A stretch of DNA of 64,000 nucleotides from Arthrobacter sp. StoSoilB20 (GTDB taxonomy: Bacteria > Actinomycetota > Actinomycetes > Actinomycetales > Micrococcaceae). Location of the stretch: the NCBI RefSeq assembly GCF_019977295.1, contig NZ_AP024651.1:2604001-2668000 (forward strand), in the 5' to 3' direction. Positions 26,024 through 36,917 of this stretch are shown piece by piece. Numbering within the stretch: position 1 is the stretch's first letter; each line of letters begins with the position of its first letter. The notes beneath the pieces were generated by a model. The model saw only the letters and a program-made list of their open reading frames with translations, was not told the origin of the DNA and did no database searches. The position numbers were made by a program, and so were the translations under genes.

Positions 26024-27457
26024 TCAGTCCCCGAGTCCCTCAGCATTAAGCCTGGCCAGCATCAACGCTTCAGCCAGTACTGCGTGCCGGAAGTCTCCGA
26101 TGTGCAGGGACTCGTTGGCGCTGTGTGCCCGGGAATCGGGATCTTCCACTCCCGTCACCAGAATCTGGACGTCCGGATAGAGGTCCGTGAGATCTGAAAT
26201 GAACGGAATGGAACCGCCAATGCCCATTTCCACAGGCTGGACACCCCATGACTCGCCAAGTGCCCACAGGGCTACCTTTGCAGCTGCCGAGGAAGTATCG
26301 GTGGAGAAGGCATTCCCCCGCTCCCCCGGAGTGAACGTCACTTTGGCCCCAAATGGCGCATGGGACTCAAGGTGTGCCTTAAGCGCCTCCATGGCAAGCT
26401 CCGGATCCTGGCCCGGAGCCAAGCGCATGCTGAACTTTGCCCGCGCGGCCGGAATCAGGGTATTGGAGGCAACATCGACTGACGGTACGTCCATGCCGAT
26501 GATGGACAGAGCAGGCTTGGTCCACAGGCGGGAAGCGATGGTCCCGCTGCCGGCGAGCTTCACGCCGTCGAGCACTGAAGCGTCCGCGCGGTAGTCCTCT
26601 TCGGCCAGATCCACTGCTACGTCGTCGCGGGCCACCAGGCCATCAACTGCAACATTGCCGTCGTCATCATGCAGGGTGGCGATAAGCCGCGAGATCAAGG
26701 TCGGAGCATCGAGCACGGGTCCGCCGAACATTCCGGAATGGACTGCGTGGTCCAGGACACGTACCTCGAAGGTGCCATCCACGAGCCCCCGGAGGCTGGT
26801 TGTCAGCGCGGGAACACCGACTTTCCAGTTGCTGGAGTCCGCCACCACGATGACATCGGCACGCAGAAGCTCCTGGTGTTCCTCCAGGAAGGTCCGGAAG
26901 GTGGGCGAGCCGGCTTCTTCTTCACCTTCGAAGAAGAAAGTCACACCCAGCCCAAATCCGTCGCCCAGGACTTTGGTCACGGCACTGTAGGCAGCCAGAT
27001 GCGCCATGATTCCAGCCTTGTCATCTGCCGCACCGCGACCGTACAGCCTGCCCTCACGCTCCTCGGCCACAAAGGGCTCGGAGTTCCACAGGCTGCTGTC
27101 CCCCGGAGGCTGGACATCGTGGTGGGCATACAGCAGGATGGTCGGCTTACCCTCCGCGGCCGGACGGCGCGCGACGACGGCCGGGCCACCTGGGGTGCCG
27201 TCGGCCTTGTTGCAACGCAGTACCCGGACGTCGTCCATGCCCGTCGCTTTGACCAATGCGGCCACAGCCTCGGCGCTGCGGTCCAGTTCCTTGGGGTCGA
27301 AGCTTGCCCAGGCAATGCCCGGAATGCTGACGAGGTGTTTCAGGGATTCCAAAGTGGTGTTGAAGGAATCGTTGACCGCTACGGTAAGTGCCTCCACTTC
27401 AGTAGTGCCGGCGTGCCCTTGCTTGTTCTGCGGGATCTCCGCATGTGCTGAAGTCAT
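26024..27457 (-). CDS. M20-family dipeptidase
   Basis: The 477-residue metallopeptidase of the M20 (CNDP/PepV-like) group hydrolyses dipeptides or acylated amino acids with two zinc ions. Metal-site segments are LYAHHDVQPPGD (His and the following Asp), GRGAADDKAGIMAHL (bridging Asp) and FEGEEEAGSPTF (catalytic Glu pair). The lid domain runs from about residue 210 to 360. ATG 27457 has no ribosome binding site but follows TAAAGT by exactly six bases. The substrate is unknown. It is monocistronic and divergent from the DUF3043 gene. Confidence 0.88.
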   Translation of the reverse strand: MTSAHAEIPQNKQGHAGTTEVEALTVAVNDSFNTTLESLKHLVSIPGIAWASFDPKELDRSAEAVAALVKATGMDDVRVLRCNKADGTPGGPAVVARRPAAEGKPTILLYAHHDVQPPGDSSLWNSEPFVAEEREGRLYGRGAADDKAGIMAHLAAYSAVTKVLGDGFGLGVTFFFEGEEEAGSPTFRTFLEEHQELLRADVIVVADSSNWKVGVPALTTSLRGLVDGTFEVRVLDHAVHSGMFGGPVLDAPTLISRLIATLHDDDGNVAVDGLVARDDVAVDLAEEDYRADASVLDGVKLAGSGTIASRLWTKPALSIIGMDVPSVDVASNTLIPAARAKFSMRLAPGQDPELAMEALKAHLESHAPFGAKVTFTPGERGNAFSTDTSSAAAKVALWALGESWGVQPVEMGIGGSIPFISDLTDLYPDVQILVTGVEDPDSRAHSANESLHIGDFRHAVLAEALMLARLNAEGLGD

Positions 27458-27463
27458 GGCCAC

Positions 27464-27469
27464 ACTTTA
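27464..27469 (-). promoter_or_regulatory. -10 box of a probably leaderless M20 peptidase transcript
   Basis: TAAAGT on the minus strand ends six bases before ATG 27457, with no ribosome binding site between them. Confidence 0.5.
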
Positions 27470-27560
27470 CCGCCGTGGTTTCGGCGGCGATGGCAGGCGC
27501 GGCCAGCCGCCGTCGGTCCGGGCAAGCGGTCCACGTAACCTGCGCCACCTCCGCGAGGGG

Positions 27561-27566
27561 TATTCT
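27561..27566 (+). promoter_or_regulatory. -10 box of a probably leaderless DUF3043 transcript
   Basis: TATTCT ends exactly six bases before GTG 27573. The short interval TGTAGG could also be read as a weak ribosome site, but it touches the start codon. Confidence 0.55.
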
Positions 27567-27572
27567 GTAGGG

Positions 27573-28166
27573 GTGTTCGGACGCAAAAAGGAAGAGCCCA
27601 GCGCTCAATCAGTAGTAGACCAGGCCTACGCCACCGCCACGGAGGCAGGTGCCGGAAAGGGCACCCCCACCCCCAAGCGGAAGGACCAGGAAGCAGCACG
27701 CAAGCGCCCGCTGGTTCCCAATGACCGCAAGGCCTCCAAGGCTGCGGAGCGGGTAGCCATCCAGGACCAGCGCCAGAAAATGCGGCAGGCCTTGGATACA
27801 GGCGACGAGAAATTCCTGCCCCTTCGCGACAAGGGACCCCAGAAGCGTTACACACGTGACTACGTAGACGCACGGTTCAGCCTGGGCGAGTACCTCATGT
27901 TCGGGGCATTGCTGTTCGTGGTGATTTCCCTGATCATTCCTCCCACGAGCGCCGGCATCAGCTACGTCCTCATTGGGTTCTGGATCATGTTCCTGGCGGT
28001 CTTCGTTGACGTCTTCATTCTTTCCCGTCAGCTGCGGAAGCGGCTCACCGCGAAGTTCGGCGAGGTGGAACGCGGGTCCGTCTGGTACGGCTGCATGCGC
28101 GCCCTTCAGTTCCGTAAGCTCCGGCTTCCCAAGCCCCAGGTGAAACGCGGGCAATACCCGGCCTAG
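27573..28166 (+). CDS. DUF3043 membrane protein
   Basis: The 197-residue protein begins with a highly charged cytosolic region (FGRKKEEPSAQS, then KRKDQEAARKRPLVPNDRK), followed by YTRDYVDARFSLGEYLMFG and two hydrophobic helices, then a basic tail. This is the pattern of actinobacterial DUF3043 proteins of unknown function. Longer in-frame starts reach back over the divergent M20 gene and are not credible; the -10 box at 27561 supports GTG 27573. A strong terminator follows. Confidence 0.85.
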   Translation: MFGRKKEEPSAQSVVDQAYATATEAGAGKGTPTPKRKDQEAARKRPLVPNDRKASKAAERVAIQDQRQKMRQALDTGDEKFLPLRDKGPQKRYTRDYVDARFSLGEYLMFGALLFVVISLIIPPTSAGISYVLIGFWIMFLAVFVDVFILSRQLRKRLTAKFGEVERGSVWYGCMRALQFRKLRLPKPQVKRGQYPA

Positions 28167-28188
28167 CGCCCCCACTCCAACAGAAACA

Positions 28189-28224
28189 GGAAGACCCCGG
28201 ACCATTGGTCCGGGGTCTTCCTTT
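28189..28224. terminator. Bidirectional terminator between DUF3043 and pyrD
   Basis: A near-perfect stem of about 15 base pairs, GGAAGACCCCGGACCA and its complement with a minimal loop, is followed by TTT. It lies between convergent genes. Confidence 0.82.
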
Positions 28225-28301
28225 ACGTTGGGCTCCTGCTCTGCAGGGACGCGTGGACGTTCGCCGCCGCGTTAGGGACCCGCCGGCCCGTACACGGGGA
28301 C

Positions 28302-29381
28302 CTACCGTCCCGCGTTCGAACGGATTTTAGCGAGGCCCTTGTTGATGCGGGACGCCCAGAAGGGGCCCTCGTAAAGGAAGGCTGTGTAGCCCTGGACGAG
28401 GGTCGCGCCTGCATTCAGGCGATCCTGGACGTCAGCGGCGCTCTCCACTCCCCCTACCGCGATGAGAACAAGCTGATCACCGACCGCGTCCTTGAGCCTG
28501 CGCAGTACCTCGAGGGAACGCTGCTTAAGGGGAGCGCCCGACAAGCCACCGGCACCCAGCGACTGAACCTTGGCCGCATCCGAAACAAGTCCCTCGCGTG
28601 AAATGGTGGTGTTCGTGGCGATGATTCCGTCCAGCCTAAGATCCAGCGCCAGCCGGGCGACGTCGTCAATGTCCTCGTTGGACAGGTCAGGGGCGATCTT
28701 CACCAGCAACGGAATGTGCCGCCCTGCGGCTTCATCCGCGGCGTCTCCCACGGCCCGCAGGAGGGGGCGGAGGGTTTCCACGTTCTGCAGCAGGCGGAGA
28801 CCAGGGGTGTTGGGAGAGCTGACATTGACTACCAGGTAGTCGGCCGCGGGTGCCAGGGTGCGCGCACTTACGAGGTAGTCCTCAATGGCGTCCTCGAGCT
28901 CAACCGCTTTGGTCTTGCCGATGTTGACACCGATGACCGGGCGGATGTCCGGGTGTTTTCTTTGCAGGGCGGCCCGCGCGGACTTGAGCCGCGGCGCAAC
29001 GGCCGCGGCGCCGTCGTTGTTGAATCCCATGCGGTTCACCACTGCGCGGTCCTCAATAAGGCGGAACAACCGGGGCTGCTCGTTGCCCGGCTGCGCCTGC
29101 CCGGTGATGGTGCCCACCTCTACGTGTCCAAAACCGAGCTCAGCCAGGGCCTCGATGCCGTGGCCCTCCTTGTCAAAGCCTGCTGCCAGGCCGAACGGCG
29201 AGGGAAAGGTCAGGCCCAACGCCTCTGTCCGGAGTGAGGCTTCAGGTGCCGTCAGCCGGGCAAGGATTCGGCCTGCGCCGGAGCGGTGGGCCGCCCGGAT
29301 CCCTTGGAAGCCGATTTTGTGGGCCTTTTCGGCATCCATCCAGGAGAAGGCCAGCTTGAAGAATGTGGGGTAAACACGCAT
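28302..29381 (-). CDS. pyrD: Dihydroorotate dehydrogenase (quinone), class 2
   Basis: PyrD oxidises dihydroorotate to orotate in pyrimidine synthesis and passes electrons to the menaquinone pool. The 359-residue protein has the N-terminal helical membrane-binding segment of class 2 enzymes ([18 protein letters not shown]), FMN-binding segments [12 protein letters not shown] and [12 protein letters not shown] with the catalytic Ser, and a TIM-barrel end with GGVESAADV. It stands alone, apart from the pyr operon, as is common for class 2. Confidence 0.94.
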   Translation of the reverse strand: MRVYPTFFKLAFSWMDAEKAHKIGFQGIRAAHRSGAGRILARLTAPEASLRTEALGLTFPSPFGLAAGFDKEGHGIEALAELGFGHVEVGTITGQAQPGNEQPRLFRLIEDRAVVNRMGFNNDGAAAVAPRLKSARAALQRKHPDIRPVIGVNIGKTKAVELEDAIEDYLVSARTLAPAADYLVVNVSSPNTPGLRLLQNVETLRPLLRAVGDAADEAAGRHIPLLVKIAPDLSNEDIDDVARLALDLRLDGIIATNTTISREGLVSDAAKVQSLGAGGLSGAPLKQRSLEVLRRLKDAVGDQLVLIAVGGVESAADVQDRLNAGATLVQGYTAFLYEGPFWASRINKGLAKIRSNAGR

Positions 29382-29437
29382 GGTCCTAGTTTTCCGGTTT
29401 CCGGACGACTCACCAAACCCGTGACCGACGATGCCGC

Positions 29438-29443
29438 TAGCAT
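29438..29443 (+). promoter_or_regulatory. -10 box of a probably leaderless flavin dehydrogenase transcript
   Basis: TAGCAT ends exactly six bases before ATG 29450. No ribosome binding site is present. Confidence 0.5.
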
Positions 29444-29449
29444 GTACGC

Positions 29450-31147
29450 ATGCCGCCGACTAATAGTGACGCAGATCATGTGAGCAGCAACAGGACCACT
29501 GCCGGCATCACCGCCGATGTCGTGGTGGTGGGTGCCGGTTTATCGGGCCTGGTGTCCGCAGCCACAGCCTATGCCGCCGGCAAGACGGTGGCCGTGCTGG
29601 ACCAGGAACCCGAGGCCTCAGTGGGAGGCCAGGCCCATTGGTCCTTCGGAGGCCTTTTCTTGGTGGACACCCCCGAACAACGGCGGCTTGGCGTAAGGGA
29701 CAGCGCCGAGCTTGCCCTCTCCGATTGGTTTGCCTCAGCTGCCTTCGACCGGGTTCAGGACAATAATGCCCGCCAGTGGGCAGAGTCTTATGTCCACTTC
29801 GCAGCGGGCGAGAAGCGGGCCTGGCTCAAGAGCCTTGGAGTGGGTATCTTTCCCTTGGTCCAGTGGGCTGAACGCGGAGGCTATGGAGCCCAGGGCCATG
29901 GCAACACTGTCCCCCGCTTCCATGTCACCTGGGGAACGGGCCCGGCGTTGGTGGAACCCTTCCTCGCGAAGGTGATGGAGGGCGTTCGAGCCGGCCGCAT
30001 CAGCCTGCACTTCAGGCACCGCGCCCTTGCCGTGGACATGACCGCAGGCCGGGTCACCGGCGTGACGGGCGAGATTCTTGAAAGCTCGACGGCGGTGCGG
30101 GGCCAGGCATCCTCGCGGCTGCCTGTCGGTGCCTTCACGGCACATGGCGGAGCTGTGGTGGTCACCACGGGAGGCATCGGCGGCAACCACGAAGCGGTCC
30201 GCCGCCAATGGCCCGGTGGCAACGCCCCTGCTGACATGTTGAGCGGAGTGCCCGCCTCCGTTGACGGCCGGTTCCTCCCGGAAGTCGAGGCCGTTGGAGC
30301 TGCCCTGATAAATGGCGACCGAATGTGGCACTACCCCGAAGGCATCTACAACTATGACCCCGTCTGGCCCGCGCACGGAATCCGGATATTGCCCGGGCCT
30401 TCGTCCCTGTGGCTGGATGCCCAAGGCCGCCAATTGCCGGCGCCGCTCTTCCCTGGCTTTGACTCACTGGGAGCACTGCGCCACATCGTGGGAACGGGAC
30501 ATGGATATTCATGGTTCGTCTTGAACCGAACCATCGCGTTGAAGGAACTTGCGCTCTCCGGGTCGGAACAGAACCCCGATCTCACAGGAAAAGACCTCCG
30601 GCTGCTCGCATCCCGTTTACGACCAACAAGCGACACGCCCATACAGCGCTTCATCGATCAAGGCATCGACTTCATCCAGGCATCATCGCCGGCGGAACTG
30701 GCCTCCCGAATGAACCACCTCGCGGGAAACTCCTTCATTGAAGCGACGAAGCTCGAATCATTGATCGAAGCCCGCGACCGCCAAGTTACCAGCGGCCTTG
30801 GTAAAGATCCCCAACTTGCCGCGATCCGGGCAGCACGCCGGTTCGCCACGGACAAACTGATGCGGGTCGCTCCCCCTCATCGCCTCACAGACCCTTCCCA
30901 TGGCCCCCTTATGGCAATCCGGCTTTCCGTGGTGACGAGGAAGAGCCTGGGCGGCCTCGCAACTGACTTGCGCTCCCGGGTCCTTGATGCCGACGGACTG
31001 CCCATCCCGGGGCTTTATGCGGCAGGTGAGGCCGCAGGGTTCGGCGGTGGTGGCATCCACGGTTACAGGGCACTTGAAGGCACGTTCCTTGGCGGCTGCC
31101 TGTTCACAGGGAGGGCAGCCGGGCGGGACGCGGCCGCCAGTGTCTAA
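29450..31147 (+). CDS. FAD-binding dehydrogenase (fumarate reductase/KstD-like flavoprotein)
   Basis: The 565-residue flavoprotein has an N-terminal ADP-binding fold ([21 protein letters not shown] near residue 24) and, near the C-terminus, [20 protein letters not shown], the closing FAD motif of the succinate dehydrogenase/fumarate reductase and ketosteroid dehydrogenase superfamily. I see no heme or iron-sulfur motif. It probably transfers hydride to or from a small carbonyl-conjugated substrate, which is not identified. Its stop lies within the -10 box of the next gene, an alpha/beta-hydrolase, nine bases away. Confidence 0.82.
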   Translation: MPPTNSDADHVSSNRTTAGITADVVVVGAGLSGLVSAATAYAAGKTVAVLDQEPEASVGGQAHWSFGGLFLVDTPEQRRLGVRDSAELALSDWFASAAFDRVQDNNARQWAESYVHFAAGEKRAWLKSLGVGIFPLVQWAERGGYGAQGHGNTVPRFHVTWGTGPALVEPFLAKVMEGVRAGRISLHFRHRALAVDMTAGRVTGVTGEILESSTAVRGQASSRLPVGAFTAHGGAVVVTTGGIGGNHEAVRRQWPGGNAPADMLSGVPASVDGRFLPEVEAVGAALINGDRMWHYPEGIYNYDPVWPAHGIRILPGPSSLWLDAQGRQLPAPLFPGFDSLGALRHIVGTGHGYSWFVLNRTIALKELALSGSEQNPDLTGKDLRLLASRLRPTSDTPIQRFIDQGIDFIQASSPAELASRMNHLAGNSFIEATKLESLIEARDRQVTSGLGKDPQLAAIRAARRFATDKLMRVAPPHRLTDPSHGPLMAIRLSVVTRKSLGGLATDLRSRVLDADGLPIPGLYAAGEAAGFGGGGIHGYRALEGTFLGGCLFTGRAAGRDAAASV

Positions 31148-31150
31148 GCT
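31145..31150 (+). promoter_or_regulatory. -10 box upstream of the first hydrolase
   Basis: TAAGCT overlaps the TAA stop of the flavoprotein gene and ends exactly six bases before ATG 31157. It could start a separate leaderless message for the hydrolase pair. Confidence 0.4.
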
Positions 31151-31156
31151 AAAGCC

Positions 31157-32176
31157 ATGGAGTGGACGGCTGACATCCTGGGAACAGACTTCCAATCCTG
31201 CGGCATTGATGCCTCAGGACCTGACGGTGTGATCCGCCATGCCACCCTGATCCGGCACAGGGCCGAAGAACACCCAACTGAACCAACTGACATCGTTCCG
31301 CGTTCCTACGGCGCCGTCCTGTTTCTGCATGGCTGGAGCGACTACTTCTTCAACACCGAACTTGCCAGGTTCTGGGCCGGGCAAGGCTACGATTTCTACG
31401 CCCTGGACATGCACAATCACGGCCGAAGCCTGCAGAGCGACATGCCCGGCGGCTACGTGGCAAACCTGATGGACTACGATGCCGAAATTGACCAGGCGCT
31501 TGCCGTCATCAAGGCCGACGCCGGTTCTTCGCTTTCGGGCAAAGTGACCCTGATGGGGCACTCGACGGGGGGACTGATAGCCGCACTGTGGGCCAGCCGC
31601 CATCCGAAGTCCGTCCAGTTCCTGATCCTTGACAGCCCTTGGTTGGAAATGCACGGCAGTTCGCTGGTGCGGCGGACGGCGCAGGCAATGGTGGCTCCCC
31701 TTGCCAAACTACGGCCCGAAACCGTCCTGAGGCTGCCGGAGAGGGGTTTTTACTTCCGGAGCATCAGCAGCACTGCGGAGGGTGAATGGGCGTTGGATGA
31801 AAAGTACCGTCCGCCGCTGGCTTTCCCGGTCCGCGCCGGCTGGCTCAGCGCCGTATTCGCCGGGCATGCACAGGTTGCCCGCGGGCTGAACCTGGATATT
31901 CCGGTCCTTGTCCTGACATCTTCGGCCAGCGCCAATGGAATGGTGTGGCGCGAATCCATGCGCCGTTCGGATGCCGTGCTGGATGTCAGCGTCATTGCGC
32001 TCAGGGCCATGGCACTGGGCCGGAGCGTAACTTTGGAACGCATCGACGGCGGCCTCCACGACGTTTTCCTTTCGGCACCTGCTGTGCGGAAGGACGCGTA
32101 CGCCAGGCTCGCGCGCTGGATCAAAGGTTTCATGCAGGCCGATGTGCCGGCGGACATTCATCAGGGGGACGAATGA
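31157..32176 (+). CDS. Alpha/beta-hydrolase, first of a tandem pair
   Basis: The 339-residue protein has an alpha/beta-hydrolase fold resembling serine aminopeptidase S33/monoacylglycerol lipase-like enzymes. The oxyanion region is FLHGWSDYFFNTELARFW, the nucleophile Ser is in MGHSTGGLIAALW, and the catalytic His is probably that of GGLHDVFLS near the C-terminus. There is no signal peptide, so it is cytosolic. It overlaps the second hydrolase gene by four bases and the two share long matching segments. The substrate is unknown; esters or lactones are possible. Confidence 0.82.
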   Translation: MEWTADILGTDFQSCGIDASGPDGVIRHATLIRHRAEEHPTEPTDIVPRSYGAVLFLHGWSDYFFNTELARFWAGQGYDFYALDMHNHGRSLQSDMPGGYVANLMDYDAEIDQALAVIKADAGSSLSGKVTLMGHSTGGLIAALWASRHPKSVQFLILDSPWLEMHGSSLVRRTAQAMVAPLAKLRPETVLRLPERGFYFRSISSTAEGEWALDEKYRPPLAFPVRAGWLSAVFAGHAQVARGLNLDIPVLVLTSSASANGMVWRESMRRSDAVLDVSVIALRAMALGRSVTLERIDGGLHDVFLSAPAVRKDAYARLARWIKGFMQADVPADIHQGDE

Positions 32177-33246
32177 ACACCACAGAGGAGAGCCCGACCC
32201 AATGGCGACGGGACGTCCTGGGCCACGGTTACGAATGCCTTGACCTTCCACTGAAGCCTGACGACGAAGGCCCCGTCCATGCCACCCTCATCCGGTACGC
32301 CCCACCCGCACCCCAGGCTTCCCAGAATGGCATCCTGGACTTCCTGTCAACTTTCACCAAAAGAAAGCGCCGGGCAGTTGCGGCCGACCCAGGCGGAGCA
32401 CCCCGGGTTGTCCTCTATCTGCACGGTTGGGCGGACTACTTCCTCCAGACCGAGCTGGCGGAGTACCTCACGGCGTCGGGCTTTCACTTCTACGCACTGG
32501 ACCTTCGGAAATTCGGCCGCAGCCTTTTGCCCGGGCAGACCCCGGGCTACGTCACGGACCTCAATGCCTACGACGAGGACCTGGCTGCGGGGCTGCTGGA
32601 GGTTGAAAGGGACGTAGCTGTTCGGACCGGCAACGCCACGCCGCCGACCATCCACATGCTGGCCCATTCCCTGGGCGGACTCATAGCGGCGCTCTGGGCT
32701 GATCGCAACCCGGGCCGTCTGGGTACTTTGGTCTTGAATTCGCCATGGCTTGAGCTTCAGGGCAGCAGCCTTGTCCGCAGCATCGCAATGCACTTGGTGG
32801 AACCATTTGCACGCACCGACCCCAAGCGCCCGTTCCGCTTTCCTGAGATGCCGGCTTATTGGGAGAGCGTCAGCAATGAAGCACATGGCGAATGGATCCT
32901 GGATCCCCTGTGGCGCCCGCGGGCTTCGTTCCCTATTCGTGCCGGGTGGACCAAGGCCGTCCTGGCCGGGCACGCTGCCGTGGAACGAAAGCTCAATATC
33001 GACGCACCCGTCTTGGTCCTGTTGTCAGGCCGGACACGCATCCAAGCTGAATGGACGCCTGACTTGATGCGTGCCGATGCGGTCATCGACGTCGAGGAAA
33101 CCTCGCGGAGGGCGCTTGGTTTGGCCCGCCGCACCGCCGTCTTCCGGTACCCGGGGGCACTCCATGATGTGTTCCTGTCAAGGCGCACTGTGCGGCAGCA
33201 GGCGTATCGCGATGTAGCTGTCTGGCTGGCCGCGTACCCCTATTGA
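32173..33246 (+). CDS. Alpha/beta-hydrolase, second of a tandem pair
   Basis: From ATG 32173 the protein has 357 residues and parallels its upstream neighbour: YLHGWADYFLQTELAEYL, then LAHSLGGLIAALWADRNP with the nucleophile Ser, and GALHDVFLSRRTVRQQAY with the likely catalytic His. It carries an extra loop near residues 45-70 (FTKRKRRAVAADPGG). Longer starts reach into the first hydrolase and are rejected. The four-base overlap indicates translational coupling. The pair probably arose by tandem duplication. Confidence 0.83.
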   Translation: MNTTEESPTQWRRDVLGHGYECLDLPLKPDDEGPVHATLIRYAPPAPQASQNGILDFLSTFTKRKRRAVAADPGGAPRVVLYLHGWADYFLQTELAEYLTASGFHFYALDLRKFGRSLLPGQTPGYVTDLNAYDEDLAAGLLEVERDVAVRTGNATPPTIHMLAHSLGGLIAALWADRNPGRLGTLVLNSPWLELQGSSLVRSIAMHLVEPFARTDPKRPFRFPEMPAYWESVSNEAHGEWILDPLWRPRASFPIRAGWTKAVLAGHAAVERKLNIDAPVLVLLSGRTRIQAEWTPDLMRADAVIDVEETSRRALGLARRTAVFRYPGALHDVFLSRRTVRQQAYRDVAVWLAAYPY

Positions 33247-33261
33247 TGTAGCAGGGGCGTG

Positions 33262-34086
33262 CTACTTGCCCGCGGCGGCGGCATCCACGGCACCGCCATA
33301 GCGCCTGTCGCGCTTGGCATAAATCTCGACGGCGTCCCACAACGTCCGCCGGTCGACATCCGGCCACAACGTGTCCATGAAGACGAACTCAGCGTAGGCC
33401 GACTGCCACAGCAGGAAATTGGAGAGCCGCTGCTCTCCGGAACTGCGGAGGAAAAGGTCAACATCAGGCAGGTCAGGCTCATCCAGGTATTTCTGGATGG
33501 TTTTCTCCGACACCGATCCTGGTTTCAAGCGACCCGCTGCGACATCGTGGGCGATGGCGGAGACGGCATCGGCAATCTCGGCGCGTCCGCCGTAATTAAC
33601 ACACATGGTCAACGTGCAGGTGTCGTTGGCCTTGGTATATTCCTCGGCTTCCTCGAGTTCCTTGATGACCGACCCCCACAGTTTTGGACGCCGGCCGGCC
33701 CAACGGATGCGCACTCCCCACTCGTCAAGCTGGTTTCGCTGGCGTCTTAGTACATCTTTGTTAAATCCCATCAGGAAACGGATTTCCTCGGGCGAACGCC
33801 TCCAATTCTCGGTTGAAAAGGCATACACGCTGACATACTTGATTCCGAGTTCGATCGCGCCGGCCATCACATCAAGAAGTGCCGGCTCTCCGGCTTTGTG
33901 CCCCTCAATGCGTGGCAGCCCGCGCTGGTTTGCCCAGCGCCCGTTGCCGTCCATGACAATTGCCACGTGCTGCGGAATGAGTTCTTCCGGGATACGGGGC
34001 GGCACCGCACCGGAGGAATGCTTGTATGGGGCCAGAACCGGTGCCGTCCTGGCCGTCGTCGTCGTGCTCTTCTTTCCAAGTGCCAC
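33262..34086 (-). CDS. uppS: Isoprenyl transferase (undecaprenyl diphosphate synthase type)
   Basis: This cis-prenyltransferase elongates allylic diphosphates to the lipid carrier needed for cell wall synthesis. From GTG 34086 it has 274 residues. The catalytic Asp is residue 46 in [17 protein letters not shown], followed by [17 protein letters not shown] and [15 protein letters not shown]. The GTG lies two bases after the recO stop, so the pair is coupled. Starts further upstream run through recO and are not credible. Actinobacteria often have two such enzymes, so a decaprenyl or shorter-chain product is possible. Confidence 0.9.
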   Translation of the reverse strand: MALGKKSTTTTARTAPVLAPYKHSSGAVPPRIPEELIPQHVAIVMDGNGRWANQRGLPRIEGHKAGEPALLDVMAGAIELGIKYVSVYAFSTENWRRSPEEIRFLMGFNKDVLRRQRNQLDEWGVRIRWAGRRPKLWGSVIKELEEAEEYTKANDTCTLTMCVNYGGRAEIADAVSAIAHDVAAGRLKPGSVSEKTIQKYLDEPDLPDVDLFLRSSGEQRLSNFLLWQSAYAEFVFMDTLWPDVDRRTLWDAVEIYAKRDRRYGGAVDAAAAGK

Positions 34087-34088
34087 TG

Positions 34089-34841
34089 TCAGCTTCGCTC
34101 CACGTGTTTGAGTGATTTCAACGCCCGTTCCAAATGCCATTGCAGATAGGAGGCCACCAGTCCGGCAGCTTCGCGTCGATGCCGCGGATCGGAGGCATCG
34201 GCAACCCCCCAGTTGCCGGTCAGCAAAGCACCAAGCAACACCACAGTCTCCGCAGCCGGCGCCGGCGAGCCCGGCGGGCGGCAGTCGCTGCACACCATGC
34301 CACCAACAGGAGCGGCAAAGGCGGTGTGCGGACCCGGCCGGCCGCACCGGGCGCAATCAGTAAAGCTGGGAGCCCAACCTCCAGTGGCCAAAGCCCTGAG
34401 CAGGTACGAGTCCAGGATCAGTTCGGGTGGATGGTCTGAACGGCTCAAAGCGGCCAGTGCGCCCACCAGCAGGTTGTACTGCGCGGTCCCGGATTCGGTA
34501 TCGGCATCGGTGAGTTTCTCGGCGGTTTCCGTCATGGCTGCAGCTACGGTGAACCGGCCATAGTCGGCAGCAATACTGCTGCCGTACGCACCCTTGGCCA
34601 CGGCCTGCGTGACGATGTCCAGAGTGCGTCCTGAGACAAGCTGCAGATCCGCCACCATGAAAGGCTCAAGGCGGGCTCCGAAACGGCTGCTGGTCCTCCG
34701 CACGCCCTTGGCAACGGCACGCACTTGCCCATGGTGTTTGGTCAGGAGGGTGATGATGCGATCCGCCTCGCCCAGCTTGTGGGTGCGGAGCACCACGGCA
34801 TCGTCCCTGTAGGACCGTGCTGCAAACGACGGATTGGCCAC
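34089..34841 (-). CDS. recO: DNA repair protein RecO
   Basis: RecO anneals single strands and loads RecA in the RecFOR pathway. The protein, 250 residues from GTG 34841, has an OB-fold start ([36 protein letters not shown]) and a zinc-ribbon-like pair CARC and CSDC near residues 175-200. GTG 34856 in the same frame is an alternative start and adds five residues. It lies between leuA and uppS on the same strand, with a hairpin separating it from leuA. Confidence 0.9.
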   Translation of the reverse strand: MANPSFAARSYRDDAVVLRTHKLGEADRIITLLTKHHGQVRAVAKGVRRTSSRFGARLEPFMVADLQLVSGRTLDIVTQAVAKGAYGSSIAADYGRFTVAAAMTETAEKLTDADTESGTAQYNLLVGALAALSRSDHPPELILDSYLLRALATGGWAPSFTDCARCGRPGPHTAFAAPVGGMVCSDCRPPGSPAPAAETVVLLGALLTGNWGVADASDPRHRREAAGLVASYLQWHLERALKSLKHVERS

Positions 34842-34884
34842 AACTAATCTTCGCACTATGACTGGACCGCTGGGCGACTGCCGA

Positions 34885-34920
34885 ACCGTGTGGTGACGGT
34901 ATTTCCCGTCACCACACGGT
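34885..34920 (-). terminator. Hairpin after leuA
   Basis: A 15-base-pair perfect stem, ACCGTGTGGTGACGG with loop TATTTC, begins nine bases after the leuA stop. There is no T run on the minus strand, so termination strength is uncertain. Confidence 0.6.
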
Positions 34921-34928
34921 GGGATACC

Positions 34929-36692
<1,764 letters not shown>

Positions 36693-36730
36693 CTAAATGA
36701 AAGCTTAGCCGGACACAACGGAACTCCGCG

Positions 36731-36774
36731 GCGAGGATGGCCCAGCTTCAGATAGCTTTCAGGCCCCGCCGCGG
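36731..36774 (-). promoter_or_regulatory. Stem overlapping the end of the leuA leader peptide
   Basis: On the minus strand, CCGCGGCGGGG inside the leader peptide gene can pair with CCTCGCCGCGG about 25 bases downstream with one G-U-type mismatch. The upstream arm would be masked by a ribosome finishing the leader peptide. I do not see a T-rich terminator, so the switch may act on translation or through a pseudoknot. Confidence 0.5.
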
Positions 36775-36791
36775 CAGCTAAGAAGAAGCAT
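36759..36791 (-). CDS. leuL: leuA leader peptide (MLLLSCRGGA)
   Basis: ATG 36791 opens a ten-codon frame reading MLLLSCRGGA and ending TGA, 91 bases before leuA. Codons two to four are CTT CTT CTT, an arrangement that stalls ribosomes when charged leucyl-tRNA is short. The last codons form one arm of a strong stem. This fits the leucine leader peptides predicted before leuA in Actinobacteria. No good ribosome site is visible (only ACGGCG), so expression is inferred from the Leu codon run and position. Confidence 0.7.
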   Translation of the reverse strand: MLLLSCRGGA

Positions 36792-36917
36792 CGCCGTACG
36801 CACAAAATCACAGTAACACGATGCGTATGATGACAGTGCAACACCTCATGCAACGTCCACTATGCAGACGCAGCGACGGTGCCAACGCCGGCTGCTGTGT
36901 CCACACAAGGAGCCACA

